DNA of 64,000 nt. It comes from Paenibacillus cookii (GTDB taxonomy: Bacteria; Bacillota; Bacilli; Paenibacillales; Paenibacillaceae). Positions 10,032 to 18,962 of the stretch are shown piece after piece. The notes beneath the pieces were generated by a model, which ran no database searches, had not been told where the DNA came from, and saw only the letters and a program-made list of their open reading frames with translations. The DNA lies in contig NZ_BORW01000016.1 in the NCBI RefSeq assembly GCF_018333375.1, positions 44,952 through 108,951 of the forward strand, in the 5' to 3' direction. Numbering within the stretch: the stretch's first letter is position 1; the number at the start of each line of letters is the position of its first letter. The translations under genes and the position numbers were made by a program.

Positions 10032-11177
10032 ATGAGAAAAGCGTTTATCAGTCCAAGCAAATATGTCCAAGGCGAAAACGAACTGCTGAATTTGGGATAT
10101 TTTATTCGAACTTACGGCGAGTCCGCGCTGCTGATTGCCCACCCGGAGGACGTCAAACGGGTGAAGGACAAGCTTGATTTTACATCAAAAAAATTCAATG
10201 TTACGCTGGTTGAAAGCGAATTCCGCGGGGAATGCTCCCGCGAAGAAGTGCAGCGCCTGCAGCATCTGGCGCGGGAAAAGCAATGTTCGTGCACGATCGG
10301 GCTCGGCGGGGGCAAAGCGATCGACACGGCCAAATGCGTCGCGGAAGGCGACGCGCTGATCATCGTGCCGACGATCGCCGCCACGGACGCGCCGACCAGC
10401 CATTCGGCGGTTATATATACCGGGGAGGGGGCATTTGAGGATTATGCTTATTTCAAGCAAAGTCCAAGCGTGGTGATGATCGATACGACCGTCATTGCCA
10501 ATGCGCCGACCCGATTCCTCGTATCCGGGATGGGCGATGCCCTGTCGACGTATTTCGAAGCCCGAGCCACATCCCGCTCCTTTTCGAAAGTGAATGCGGG
10601 TTTGCCCTGCGGCGTCCATGAAGGTGCGGCGCCCGCGGCGGGAGGAACCAAGGCGGCCCTGGCGCTGGCCAAGCTGTGCTACGAAACGCTGCTGGAAGAC
10701 GGAGTGCGGGCCAAAATCGCCTGCGATGCCAACCAAGTGACGCCGGCGCTGGAGAACATCATCGAGACCAACATCCTGCTGTCCGGCCTGGGCTTCGAAA
10801 GCGGCGGTTTGGCCGCCGCGCACGCGATCCACAACGGCCTGACGGTTCTGCCGGGCACTCATCATTATTTTCACGGGGAAAAAGTGGCGTTCAGCACCAT
10901 CGCCCAACTCGTGCTCGAAAACGCGCCCAAGGCGGAAATCGACGAAGTGTTGGAATTTTGCTTCTCGGTCGGCCTGCCGGTATGCTTGGCGGACATCGGC
11001 GTAGATGCCGTTACAGCGGACGAGCTGCGTCTGGTGGCTGAAACGGCCTGCATTCCGGAGGAATCCATCCATGCGATGCCGTTCCCGATCACGGAGGAAG
11101 CCGTGATTTCGGCGATCGTAGTCGCGGACCGAATCGGCCGGGACTTTAAACTAAGCAAAAAGGATGCGATACGATGA
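10032..11177 (+). CDS. gldA: Glycerol dehydrogenase
   Basis: 381 residues from the ATG at 10032, which has a GGAGGGG box upstream; an in-frame ATG at 9996 lies next to the promoter -10 and is unlikely. It is a family III metal-dependent alcohol dehydrogenase: the NAD-binding GLGGGKAIDTAK motif, TIAATDAPTS, and the metal ligands Asp (GMGDALS) and two His (AAAHAIHNGL and GTHHYFHGE). The enzyme oxidises glycerol to dihydroxyacetone with NAD+. It overlaps the downstream dihydroxyacetone kinase gene by four bases (ATGA), so the two are translationally coupled and form the oxidative glycerol route to dihydroxyacetone phosphate. Confidence 0.95.
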   Translation: MRKAFISPSKYVQGENELLNLGYFIRTYGESALLIAHPEDVKRVKDKLDFTSKKFNVTLVESEFRGECSREEVQRLQHLAREKQCSCTIGLGGGKAIDTAKCVAEGDALIIVPTIAATDAPTSHSAVIYTGEGAFEDYAYFKQSPSVVMIDTTVIANAPTRFLVSGMGDALSTYFEARATSRSFSKVNAGLPCGVHEGAAPAAGGTKAALALAKLCYETLLEDGVRAKIACDANQVTPALENIIETNILLSGLGFESGGLAAAHAIHNGLTVLPGTHHYFHGEKVAFSTIAQLVLENAPKAEIDEVLEFCFSVGLPVCLADIGVDAVTADELRLVAETACIPEESIHAMPFPITEEAVISAIVVADRIGRDFKLSKKDAIR

Positions 11178-12934
11178 AAAAAATCATGAACAAACCGGAG
11201 ACGCTTGTCAGGGAAATGCTTAGCGGCCTCGTCATGGCGCATCCGGAACTCGAATTCGACAGCAAATATAAAATCGTCAAGAAAAAGGACATCAATCCGC
11301 AAAAGGTCACCCTGATCAGCGGCGGCGGCAGCGGCCACGAGCCGGCTCACGCCGGGTTTGTGGGCAAAGGGATGCTTGACGTCGCGGTCTGCGGCGACGT
11401 GTTCGCTTCGCCGTCGCAAATCCAGGTCTACCAAGCCATCCGCTCGTCGGCGAGCGAAAAAGGGACGCTGCTCATCATCAAAAACTACAGCGGCGACATC
11501 ATGAACTTTAAAAACGCGGCGCATCTTGCCGGCGAAGACGGCATTCAGGTCGATTACGTCAAAGTCGACGACGACATCGCGGTGGAGGACAGCCTTTACA
11601 CCGTCGGGCGCAGAGGCGTCGCAGGCACGGTGCTCGTGCATAAAATCGCAGGGGCCGCCGCCGAAGCGGGCATGTCCTTGGAAGAGGTCAAAGCTGCCGC
11701 CCAACATGCGATCGACAACGTAAAAAGCATCGGTTTTGCGCTGACGTCCTGTACCGTGCCGGCCAAAGGCACGCCCACCTTCGAAATCGGCGAAGGGGAA
11801 ATGGAATACGGCGTGGGCATCCACGGCGAACCGGGCATCCGGCGCGAACCGATGATCCCGGCGGACGTCCTGGCTGCCCGGATGGTGGCGCAGCTGCTGG
11901 AAAGCCTGCAGATGAACGTGAAGGCCGCCGAAGAGGTTGCCGTATTGGTCAACGGCTTCGGGGGCACGCCGCTGCAGGAGCTTTATCTGCTGAATCATGC
12001 CGTCATGCGGGAACTGCACGCGCGCGGAATCGCCGTATACAAAGTGTTTGTCGGCAACTACATGACAAGCATCGACATGGCCGGCGCATCCGTCTCGATC
12101 ATGAAGCTGGACGACCGGCTGAAGCGGCTGCTTGCCGCCGAATGCGAGACGCCGGCGCTGGCCGTGCGCGGCCCGTTCGAACCGGTGCGCTATCGCAACG
12201 GCGCCGTTGAAGAGAACGGCAATAAGCCGGCTTCCTTCGGCCTGACGACCGGCGAAGAGCATGCGGTCATTCGCGACGGGAAGCTTTCGCTTGATAACCT
12301 GATTTATGTGGTCGATAAAATGAGCGCCATCATCATCGAAAACGAAGTGCCCTTCTGCGAACTGGACTCCCATGCGGGGGACGGGGACTTCGGCATGAGC
12401 GTGGCGAAAGGATTCAAGCAGCTCAAAGCGGAATGGGACGAAGTGACCGCCCAAGCAAAAGACATCGGATCGTTCCTGGACGCGTGCTCGCTGGTGATCA
12501 TGGAGCACTGCGGCGGAGCCTCCGGACCGATCTGGGGTTCGGCGTTCCGGGCGGCGGGCAAATATGCGGGCGAGCGGAAAGAGCTGTCCGTGCCGGAAAT
12601 CGCCGAAATGATGGCCGCCGTGGTCAAAGGCGTTCAGGATACCGGCGAACGTTCTTTCGGCAGGGGAGCCGTCGTCGGCGACAAAACGCTGGTCGACGCG
12701 CTGGCGCCTTACGCGGATGCGTGGGCAGCGGCGGCTGAAGACGGCGCTGACCTGATTGCCGCCGGCATCCAGGCAGCGGAGGCGGCGGTCGAAGGCGCCA
12801 AAAAGACCGAAGCAATTGCCGCCCGGATGGGACGCGCGGGAACGGTCGGCGACCGGAGCATCGGGTACCCCGATGCCGGAGCGTATGCGCTGGGCGTCAT
12901 TTTTACCGGAATTGCCCGGTCGCTTAGAGCGTAA
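11174..12934 (+). CDS. dhaK: Fused ATP-type dihydroxyacetone kinase (DhaK-DhaL)
   Basis: 586 residues. Residues 1-330 are a DhaK domain (SGGGSGHEPAHAG; substrate-binding His in GVGIHGEPG), and residues about 370-586 are a DhaL nucleotide-binding domain (DSHAGDGDFGMSVAKGF carries the Asp residues that hold Mg-ATP). Having both in one chain is the layout of ATP-dependent kinases such as that of Citrobacter freundii, unlike the separate PTS-dependent DhaK/L/M proteins; no DhaM gene is nearby. It phosphorylates the dihydroxyacetone made by GldA. The start overlaps the gldA stop, and a strong terminator follows. Confidence 0.94.
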   Translation: MKKIMNKPETLVREMLSGLVMAHPELEFDSKYKIVKKKDINPQKVTLISGGGSGHEPAHAGFVGKGMLDVAVCGDVFASPSQIQVYQAIRSSASEKGTLLIIKNYSGDIMNFKNAAHLAGEDGIQVDYVKVDDDIAVEDSLYTVGRRGVAGTVLVHKIAGAAAEAGMSLEEVKAAAQHAIDNVKSIGFALTSCTVPAKGTPTFEIGEGEMEYGVGIHGEPGIRREPMIPADVLAARMVAQLLESLQMNVKAAEEVAVLVNGFGGTPLQELYLLNHAVMRELHARGIAVYKVFVGNYMTSIDMAGASVSIMKLDDRLKRLLAAECETPALAVRGPFEPVRYRNGAVEENGNKPASFGLTTGEEHAVIRDGKLSLDNLIYVVDKMSAIIIENEVPFCELDSHAGDGDFGMSVAKGFKQLKAEWDEVTAQAKDIGSFLDACSLVIMEHCGGASGPIWGSAFRAAGKYAGERKELSVPEIAEMMAAVVKGVQDTGERSFGRGAVVGDKTLVDALAPYADAWAAAAEDGADLIAAGIQAAEAAVEGAKKTEAIAARMGRAGTVGDRSIGYPDAGAYALGVIFTGIARSLRA

Positions 12935-12959
12935 CGGAGGATGATTGCATAAGATGCCG

Positions 12960-12998
12960 GATGCCGCATGTTCAACGCGAACATGCGGCATCTTTTTT
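12960..12998 (+). terminator. Intrinsic terminator of gldA-dhaK operon
   Basis: A perfect 14-bp stem (GATGCCGCATGTTC / GAACATGCGGCATC) with a five-base loop, followed by six T residues. Confidence 0.93.
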
Positions 12999-13033
12999 CA
13001 TGGATTTTTCATGGATTCAATGAGGCAAGGGGT

Positions 13034-13062
13034 TTGTCTGCAAGATGCAAACATGCTAGGAT
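13034..13062 (+). promoter_or_regulatory. Candidate sigma-A promoter for two-component operon
   Basis: TTGTCT and TAGGAT separated by exactly 17 bases, about 90 bases before the response regulator start. Confidence 0.5.
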
Positions 13063-13152
13063 AACGAATACATACGTTGCCGGGACTCCTTTTGGAAGAT
13101 CAGGGAACCCGCGCCGCAGCCATAGGCAAGAAACATGCAGAGAGGTTGTCAC

Positions 13153-13830
13153 ATGCCGAATACAATTTTGATTGTGGAAGACGAACCTATTTTACGGGAA
13201 ATCATGAAGGATTATCTGCTTGAGGAAGGATACGGGGTGCTCGAAGCCGCCGACGGCAAACAAGCGCTTGCGTTATTCCAGGAACATGAGGTCGATTTGA
13301 TCATTTTGGACATCATGCTGCCGGAATTGGACGGCTGGTCCGTGTGCAAGAGGATCCGCAAGGCGTCAAACGTCCCGATCATCATGCTCACCGCCCGCTC
13401 GGACGAAGACGATACGCTCCTCGGATTCGAGCTCGGCGCCGACGATTACGTCACCAAGCCGTACAGCCCGCCGATCCTGCTTGCACGGGCGAAGCGGCTT
13501 TTGGACCGCCGGCAGGATCGCGAACAGGATAGCGATACGCTGACTAGCAGCGGCATTACGATTCATTTTCCGTCCCGCACCGTATCGGTCGAGGGGGAAA
13601 ACTGCAGCTTAACGCATACCGAATTCGAGATTTTGGCCCATCTCATGAAAAACAAAGAAATAATCATCACCCGGGAGCAGCTGATCACGAAAATTTGGGG
13701 ATATGATTTCGCAGGCGACGACCGCACGGTAAACAGCCATATCCGCAATCTGCGTTCCAAGCTGGGGGAGCATGCCAAACATATCGTCACGGTCGTACGT
13801 TCGGGATATAAATTCGAGGAGCAGCCATGA
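13153..13830 (+). CDS. OmpR-family response regulator
   Basis: 225 residues from the ATG at 13153, preceded by GAGAGG at seven bases; an in-frame ATG at 13135 has no such site. The receiver domain has the acidic pair (VEDEP), the phosphorylatable Asp in LIILDIMLPELDGW, and the conserved Thr/Lys (TAR, VTKPY). The C-terminal half is a winged helix (LTHTEFEILAHLMKN ... RTVNSHIRNLRSKLG ... VRSGYKFE). It overlaps the histidine kinase gene by four bases, forming a bicistronic two-component system. The target genes cannot be read from the sequence. Confidence 0.93.
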   Translation: MPNTILIVEDEPILREIMKDYLLEEGYGVLEAADGKQALALFQEHEVDLIILDIMLPELDGWSVCKRIRKASNVPIIMLTARSDEDDTLLGFELGADDYVTKPYSPPILLARAKRLLDRRQDREQDSDTLTSSGITIHFPSRTVSVEGENCSLTHTEFEILAHLMKNKEIIITREQLITKIWGYDFAGDDRTVNSHIRNLRSKLGEHAKHIVTVVRSGYKFEEQP

Positions 13831-15653
13831 AAAGGAGCATCGTGCTTAAGCTGTTCTTATTGACCGCGGGGTTGTGCCTGTTCCTGATCGTCGTGATTTT
13901 CGCCTTGCAAACCGTGTTTTTCAAACAATTTTATGCCCATCAAAAGGTAAAGGATGTGCAGTCGGCGCTGCAAGCTTACGGACAGGACTACGTGAAACAT
14001 GCCGCGAACGCGCAGCAGACGGCGAAGCTGGAGCAAGATTTTTACCAAAAGTATAATACATGGATCACGGAATTGGACTCCTTTGGAAATTTGCAACATA
14101 CCGACGATTACTTAATGGAGATCAAGCTGGATCGTATGGACGACTACCCTGAGTTCTCCGGTCGCACGATCAAAGTCCCGCTCTACAGTTTTATTAACGT
14201 GGAAGATTTTTATAGCGATAACCAATTTATCATGCCTTGGATCAAGGAGGGCGAACCCATCGCCTTTGAAGGATTGATCATAAAAGAGCAGCTGGTTATC
14301 CAGCGGATGGCGAAATACCCATACAATCTGCGGGAGGAAGGCCAGTTGGAAAATCGGCAGATGGTCAACAAAGAGTACGAAGTCGTCAATCGGTACCCGA
14401 GCCCCCCGACCCAGTATCATGAAACTTATCCCAGCGTTTTGTTCACCGGGATGATTACGAAAGTCGAAATACCGGAAGGCGCAGGAGGCTCGCGCTACAC
14501 GAACCACTTGTTTCTGGAGCGCATCAAAGCTTTCCAGGCCGATTTGCTTTACGGGGATTATGATCAAACGGCGGATGCGAAACCATTGCTGAATTACGAA
14601 GAAAACGGCGTGAGTTACAAAATATTCATCGATCCGCTCCAAGACGAGAAAGGGAAAACCGGATACCTGTTTGCGGTCACGTCGCTGCAGCCGGTGAACG
14701 AAGCTGCGGGGATGATCCGGCATTATTACGCCTACATTGCGGCCGGCGCGCTGCTGCTCGTGCTGCTTGCGTCGTTCTATTATTCGCGCCGGATCGCCCG
14801 GCCGCTGCTCCGCATCAACCGAACCGCGCAGCAAATGGCGGCGCTCGATTTCTCCGAAAAAATACCGGTTGCGACCAAAGACGAAATCGGCGATTTGTCG
14901 CGCAGCATCAATGAGCTTTCAGAGAAGCTGCACAGCCATATCGTCAGGCTGGAGCAGGACATCGAAAAGGAAAAGCAGCTCGAGCATACGCGGAAGGAAT
15001 TTATCTCCGGGGTGTCGCATGAACTGAAGACTCCGCTAAGCGTCATCCAAAGCTGCTTGTCCGTGCTCAAGGACGGGATTGCCAGCCATAAGCGGGATCA
15101 TTATTTTGCGGCGATGGAAGACGAAGTGAACCGGATGAACCTGCTGATCGGGGACATGCTGGAATTGGCCAAATACGAGTCCGGCACGTACAAAATGGAG
15201 ATGGGACCGTTTGACATCGGCGCTGCCGTCGGGCGGATATGCGCCAAATTGGCGCCGGACATGGAGCGAAAAGGACTTCGCCTGCACGTGTCGCTTCAAC
15301 CGGCCGAAGTCGTCGGCAATGAGCTCCGGATCGGTCAGGTCCTGGTCAATTTTTTGACGAACGCGATCCGTTATACGCCCGAGGAAGGGGCCGTTTTGGT
15401 CGCCGTCACGGAAGAAAGGGAACGGGTAAAAATAGGCATCGAAAACAAAGGCGCCCATATCCCGGAGGAGAAGCTGGGAAAAATATGGGACCGTTTCTAC
15501 CGCGGGGAACCCTCCCGCCAGCGGTCGACCGGAGGTACCGGGCTCGGGCTGGCCATCTCCAAAAAAATCCTGGAAATGCACGGCGCCCCTTACGGCGTAA
15601 CCAACACGGAGGACGGGGTCCTGTTCTATTTTTATTTGAATAAAAAAACGTAA
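13827..15653 (+). CDS. Membrane sensor histidine kinase with large extracellular domain
   Basis: 608 residues. A first transmembrane helix (LFLLTAGLCLFLIVVIFAL) is followed by about 270 extracellular residues with no recognised fold, a second helix near 305-325 (YYAYIAAGALLLVLLASFYY), a HAMP domain (RRIARPLL ... LDFSEKIPVATKDEIGDLS), a HisKA domain with the phosphorylated His in FISGVSHELKTPLSVI, and an HATPase domain (NFLTNAIRYTPE; GGTGLGLAISKKI). It is translationally coupled to the preceding response regulator. The unusually long sensor region suggests a large or protein-borne signal, for example envelope stress or a polymer, but this is inference only. Confidence 0.92.
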   Translation: MKRSIVLKLFLLTAGLCLFLIVVIFALQTVFFKQFYAHQKVKDVQSALQAYGQDYVKHAANAQQTAKLEQDFYQKYNTWITELDSFGNLQHTDDYLMEIKLDRMDDYPEFSGRTIKVPLYSFINVEDFYSDNQFIMPWIKEGEPIAFEGLIIKEQLVIQRMAKYPYNLREEGQLENRQMVNKEYEVVNRYPSPPTQYHETYPSVLFTGMITKVEIPEGAGGSRYTNHLFLERIKAFQADLLYGDYDQTADAKPLLNYEENGVSYKIFIDPLQDEKGKTGYLFAVTSLQPVNEAAGMIRHYYAYIAAGALLLVLLASFYYSRRIARPLLRINRTAQQMAALDFSEKIPVATKDEIGDLSRSINELSEKLHSHIVRLEQDIEKEKQLEHTRKEFISGVSHELKTPLSVIQSCLSVLKDGIASHKRDHYFAAMEDEVNRMNLLIGDMLELAKYESGTYKMEMGPFDIGAAVGRICAKLAPDMERKGLRLHVSLQPAEVVGNELRIGQVLVNFLTNAIRYTPEEGAVLVAVTEERERVKIGIENKGAHIPEEKLGKIWDRFYRGEPSRQRSTGGTGLGLAISKKILEMHGAPYGVTNTEDGVLFYFYLNKKT

Positions 15654-15660
15654 GATGAAG

Positions 15661-15686
15661 GCGCGAACTTCGGTTCTGCGCTTTTT
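15661..15686 (+). terminator. Terminator after two-component operon
   Basis: GCGCGAAC pairs with GTTC-T-GCGC (one bulged base) around a TTCG tetraloop, followed by five T residues, a short break and further Ts. Confidence 0.75.
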
Positions 15687-15733
15687 CATTTTTATTTGAT
15701 GACGATGATGACGTCTGCATCTCTTGCTACTAA

Positions 15734-15889
15734 ATCTTTATTGCAGATACCCATCAATATAAAAAGTTTTACGATCAACAGCAATTTGTAGACCGTAAGC
15801 TCCGCGATCAAATCGCCGAGGAAGGCATCAAAATCCGGGATTGGACGATCGATTCGAACGATTGGAAGCTGAAGGATCGCAATTTATAG
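15734..15889 (+). pseudogene. Gene remnant, C-terminal 51 codons of unknown protein
   Basis: Between a TAA at 15731 and a TAG at 15887 the frame reads as well-formed protein (DRKLRDQIAEEGIKIRDW and an acidic/aromatic tail), but it contains no ATG, GTG or TTG start and no ribosome binding site. It is followed 37 bases later by its own hairpin terminator. The likeliest reading is the 3' stub of a gene whose front was deleted. I do not recognise the family. Apart from this and the two hairpins, I see nothing else in the 427-base gap. Confidence 0.4.
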
Positions 15890-15925
15890 CCGCAGGGCGG
15901 CGTTAAAAAGGAAGATTTGACGGAA

Positions 15926-15973
15926 GGAGCTATCTCTACGGGCCGATCGGTTCTTGGAGACAGCTCCTTTTTC
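15926..15973 (+). terminator. Hairpin terminator after gene remnant
   Basis: GGAGCTATCTC pairs with GAGACAGCTCC (one mismatch) around a 20-base loop, followed by five T residues. Confidence 0.75.
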
Positions 15974-16080
15974 TCGTTTCGCATCGCAGCCCTCCGGAAT
16001 CTCTACATCGTTTTGATGCCATCTGCACTTGATCTTTATTTCGCGCGATTAAACTATTTTTCGGAAGGAGGAGAGAGAGA

Positions 16081-16788
16081 ATGAGAAAATCCGTGCTGAT
16101 CGTGACTTGCTTGCTGTCCGTCGCGCTGATCGTCCTGCTTTACGGCATCCGTTCGGCAGGGTTAAGCCGCGGCAGCATCGATCTAAATCATCGAATGATA
16201 AGCTTTTTGGGCCAAAACGGCGCCGCCTCCCATCCGCCGGGGACGCCTTATAAAGTCGTCATCGATCCCGGACACGGGGGCAAGGACCGCGGCGCGACCG
16301 GGGCGAGCGGAAATTTCGAGAAGGATTTTACGCTGCGGCTGGCGCTTAAAGTGGAGGAATTAGCGAAGAAGGAGACGGAAATCGAGGTTCATCTGACCCG
16401 GACGGATGACCGGTTCATATCTTCGGCGGACCGCGAAAGGCCGAAACTCGCCAACGATCTGGGGGCCGATTTGTTTATATCCATTCACGGCAATACGTAC
16501 GAGGACGCAAGCGTTTCGGGGACGGAAACTTACTATTATCACGACGATTCCCTCCCTTTGGCCGAAATCATGCAAAAGCATGTCGTTCAAGGAAGCGGGT
16601 TTCGGGACCGGGGCGTCAAGAAAGAGAATTACTTCGTCGTGAAGGATACGGAGATGCCGGCCGTTTTGATTGAGACGGGGTATCTAACGAATCCGCAGGA
16701 AGAAGCGCAAATGCTGGGCGACGAGGCGCAGTACCGGATAGCCGGGTCCATCCTGGACGGTATCAAGGAATATCTGCAGCTGGATTAA
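16081..16788 (+). CDS. Membrane-anchored N-acetylmuramoyl-L-alanine amidase (CwlD-like)
   Basis: 235 residues, Amidase_3 family. An uncleaved signal or anchor helix spans residues 5-25 (VLIVTCLLSVALIVLLYGI), followed by the zinc amidase domain: first His in VVIDPGHGGKDRG, Glu in NFEKDFTLRLA, second His in FISIHGN, and catalytic Glu in AVLIETGYLTN. Size and layout match CwlD, which trims stem peptides from muramic acid outside the membrane, but no sporulation context is visible. GGAGGAGAG precedes the ATG. The next gene begins 33 bases later, placing this as first gene of the O-acylation cluster, which suggests a wall-remodelling role linked to it. Confidence 0.9.
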   Translation: MRKSVLIVTCLLSVALIVLLYGIRSAGLSRGSIDLNHRMISFLGQNGAASHPPGTPYKVVIDPGHGGKDRGATGASGNFEKDFTLRLALKVEELAKKETEIEVHLTRTDDRFISSADRERPKLANDLGADLFISIHGNTYEDASVSGTETYYYHDDSLPLAEIMQKHVVQGSGFRDRGVKKENYFVVKDTEMPAVLIETGYLTNPQEEAQMLGDEAQYRIAGSILDGIKEYLQLD

Positions 16789-16821
16789 ACCATAGATGGA
16801 AATTCGATTCAAGGAAGGTAG

Positions 16822-17505
16822 ATGGACATGAACAAAAAAATCGTAACGTCATTGCTCATCGGGAGCATCGCGGTAGCCCTGGCGGCATGCGGAAACGATG
16901 CGCCGGAAAAGCAGGCGCAAGAGACTGCTTCCCAAACGCAGGAACGGGGGAATGCTGCTGCATCCGCGCCGGAGGATTCGTATCAACGGACATTTGAAGA
17001 TTGCGTGTTTCTGGGGGATTCCATTACGGAGGGGTTGTCCTTCCACGAGTTGCTCGACGAGAAAAACGTGCTGGCCGGCGCGGGGAAAACGGCGGAATTT
17101 TCGCTGGAGGACATCGGCGAGCTCACGAAGCGCAATCCAAAGCAGGTGTTTATTCAATTGGGTTCGGATGACATTTTGTGGCCGACGGACGACCCCATAG
17201 CTTACTCCATGAAAAACTACGCGAAGCTGATCGGCAAGATCAAAGAAAAGCTTCCGCAAACCCGGATCACGCTGTTGTCGGTGACCCCGGTAACGGAGGA
17301 GGCCGTCAAGATGGAGCCGCGCTATCAAAATATCGGCCGCTACAATCAAGCCGTCAAAGAATTGGCCGGCAAGGAAGGCGCCTCTTTTGTCGATTTGTCG
17401 CCGATCTTTTCGGGCGGCTCCGATTTTTACGATGCCGATGGGATTCATTTCAAATCTGAATATTATACGAAATTGCTGGAGCTGCTAAAGGAGCAAGCGA
17501 AATAA
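16822..17505 (+). CDS. SGNH/GDSL-family lipoprotein
   Basis: 227 residues. A lipoprotein signal (SIAVALAACG, cysteine near residue 22) is followed by a Gln/Glu-rich linker and an SGNH hydrolase domain: nucleophile Ser in FLGDSITEGLS, the block III-like IQLGSDDILWP, and a C-terminal DADGIHFKSEYY that supplies the Asp and His of the triad. In block III the usual GxND is replaced by GSDD, so the oxyanion Asn is absent. SGNH proteins with MBOAT partners normally move or remove acetyl groups on extracytoplasmic polymers, as AlgX/AlgJ and PatB do. It lies between the amidase and the MBOAT gene, all in one direction with short gaps. Confidence 0.85.
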   Translation: MDMNKKIVTSLLIGSIAVALAACGNDAPEKQAQETASQTQERGNAAASAPEDSYQRTFEDCVFLGDSITEGLSFHELLDEKNVLAGAGKTAEFSLEDIGELTKRNPKQVFIQLGSDDILWPTDDPIAYSMKNYAKLIGKIKEKLPQTRITLLSVTPVTEEAVKMEPRYQNIGRYNQAVKELAGKEGASFVDLSPIFSGGSDFYDADGIHFKSEYYTKLLELLKEQAK

Positions 17506-17543
17506 CATGGCGGCGGTTCAGTCCCTTTTGGAGGTGACGCGGG

Positions 17544-18950
17544 TTGGTTTTTAGCAGTCTGATTTTTTTGTTTCTTTTTCTGCCCGTCACCCTGCTGGTT
17601 TATTATGCGTCGCCTAGGAAGCTTCGGAACGGCGTCCTCTTTGTCGCAAGCTTGATTTTTTATGCCTGGGGCGAACCCGTATACATTTTGATCATGGTGT
17701 TCTCGACGGCGTTTGATTACGTGAACGGTCTTTTGATCGAGAAGTACAGGCACCGAAAGGGGATCGCAAGGGCTGTATTCATCGGTTCGATGACGGGAAG
17801 CTTAGGCCTTCTCGGGTTCTTCAAATATGCCGGATTTCTCGCGGATAACATCAACGGGCTGTTTCATCTGCATCTGCAAACGGCCGATCTGCCGCTGCCG
17901 GTGGGCATCTCCTTTTATACGTTCCAAACGATGTCGTATGTCGTGGACGTATATCTTGGAAAAGCGCCCGCACAGAAAAACATCGTTGCTTTCGGGACGT
18001 ACGTGACGATGTTCCCCCAGCTTGTCGCGGGTCCGATCGTCAAATACGGCGACATCGCCGGGCAGCTTGCTTCGCGCAGCGTCAGCTTGGCCCGCTTCGG
18101 CGAGGGGGCGGAGCTGTTCATGAAAGGCCTCGCCAAAAAAGTGCTGCTGGCCAACAACATCGGGTTGCTGTGGACAAGCGTCAAAGCGGAGCCGTTCGCC
18201 GAGCTTTCCGTCCTGTCCGCCTGGCTTGGGATCATCGCGTTTACGCTGCAGATTTATTTCGATTTCAGCGGGTATTCCGATATGGCGCGCGGCCTCGGCA
18301 AAATGTTCGGCTTCGATTTCATGGAAAACTTCCGCTATCCCTATATATCCAGAAGCGTCACGGAGTTTTGGCGCAGATGGCATATTTCGCTTGGCGCCTG
18401 GTTCCGGGAATATGTGTACATTCCGCTTGGCGGCAATCGTCAGGGCATGGCGAAGCAGCTTCGGAACGTGCTGGCCGTATGGTTTTTGACCGGTCTATGG
18501 CATGGCGCCAGCTGGAATTTTATCGTATGGGGATTGTATTTCGGTTTTTTCGTCATGATCGAAAAGCTGTTCCTGCTGCTGTGGTTAGGTCGTTGTCCCG
18601 CATGGTTCGGGCATGTCTATACGCTGCTGATCGTCATCGTCGGCTGGGTATGGTTCGAAATGGAGCATTTGGCGGAAGCCGTGCAATTCATCGGCGTGCT
18701 GTTCGGCTTCGGCGGTAATGGCTTTGTGGATCGGCAGGCACTGTACGCGCTGTCCGCGAATGCCGCGCTGTTTATCGTATTAGCCTTTTGCGCGACCCCG
18801 ATTCCGGGCAAGATGCTCGCATTCGTGAAAACGAAATGGCAATGGGCCGGCGCTATCGCCGCTCCGCTCCTGTATTTCCTGTTCATGGCGTTGTCGACGG
18901 CTTACCTGGTCAACGAAACGTACAATCCGTTTTTATATTTTCGATTTTAA
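17544..18950 (+). CDS. MBOAT-family O-acyltransferase (AlgI/PatA-like)
   Basis: 468 residues starting at a TTG that has GGAGG nine bases upstream; the resulting N-terminus (MVFSSLIFLFLFLP) is the standard one for this family. Ten or more hydrophobic helices are visible. Conserved MBOAT signatures are WRRWHISLGAWFREYVYIP and the catalytic-His motif LTGLWHGASWNF. Such proteins pass an acetyl group across the membrane to SGNH-type partners that place it on alginate, peptidoglycan or other polysaccharides. The next gene encodes a DHHW (AlgJ-like) protein, the usual partner, 12 bases downstream. Confidence 0.93.
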   Translation: MVFSSLIFLFLFLPVTLLVYYASPRKLRNGVLFVASLIFYAWGEPVYILIMVFSTAFDYVNGLLIEKYRHRKGIARAVFIGSMTGSLGLLGFFKYAGFLADNINGLFHLHLQTADLPLPVGISFYTFQTMSYVVDVYLGKAPAQKNIVAFGTYVTMFPQLVAGPIVKYGDIAGQLASRSVSLARFGEGAELFMKGLAKKVLLANNIGLLWTSVKAEPFAELSVLSAWLGIIAFTLQIYFDFSGYSDMARGLGKMFGFDFMENFRYPYISRSVTEFWRRWHISLGAWFREYVYIPLGGNRQGMAKQLRNVLAVWFLTGLWHGASWNFIVWGLYFGFFVMIEKLFLLLWLGRCPAWFGHVYTLLIVIVGWVWFEMEHLAEAVQFIGVLFGFGGNGFVDRQALYALSANAALFIVLAFCATPIPGKMLAFVKTKWQWAGAIAAPLLYFLFMALSTAYLVNETYNPFLYFRF

Positions 18951-18962
18951 AGGAGGGCGGCC

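Noticed and set aside
10871..12991. A 706-codon minus-strand open frame opposite the dihydroxyacetone kinase
   Set aside because: It spans the gldA/dhaK boundary and the terminator, has no ribosome site and no family motifs; the plus-strand kinase is certain.
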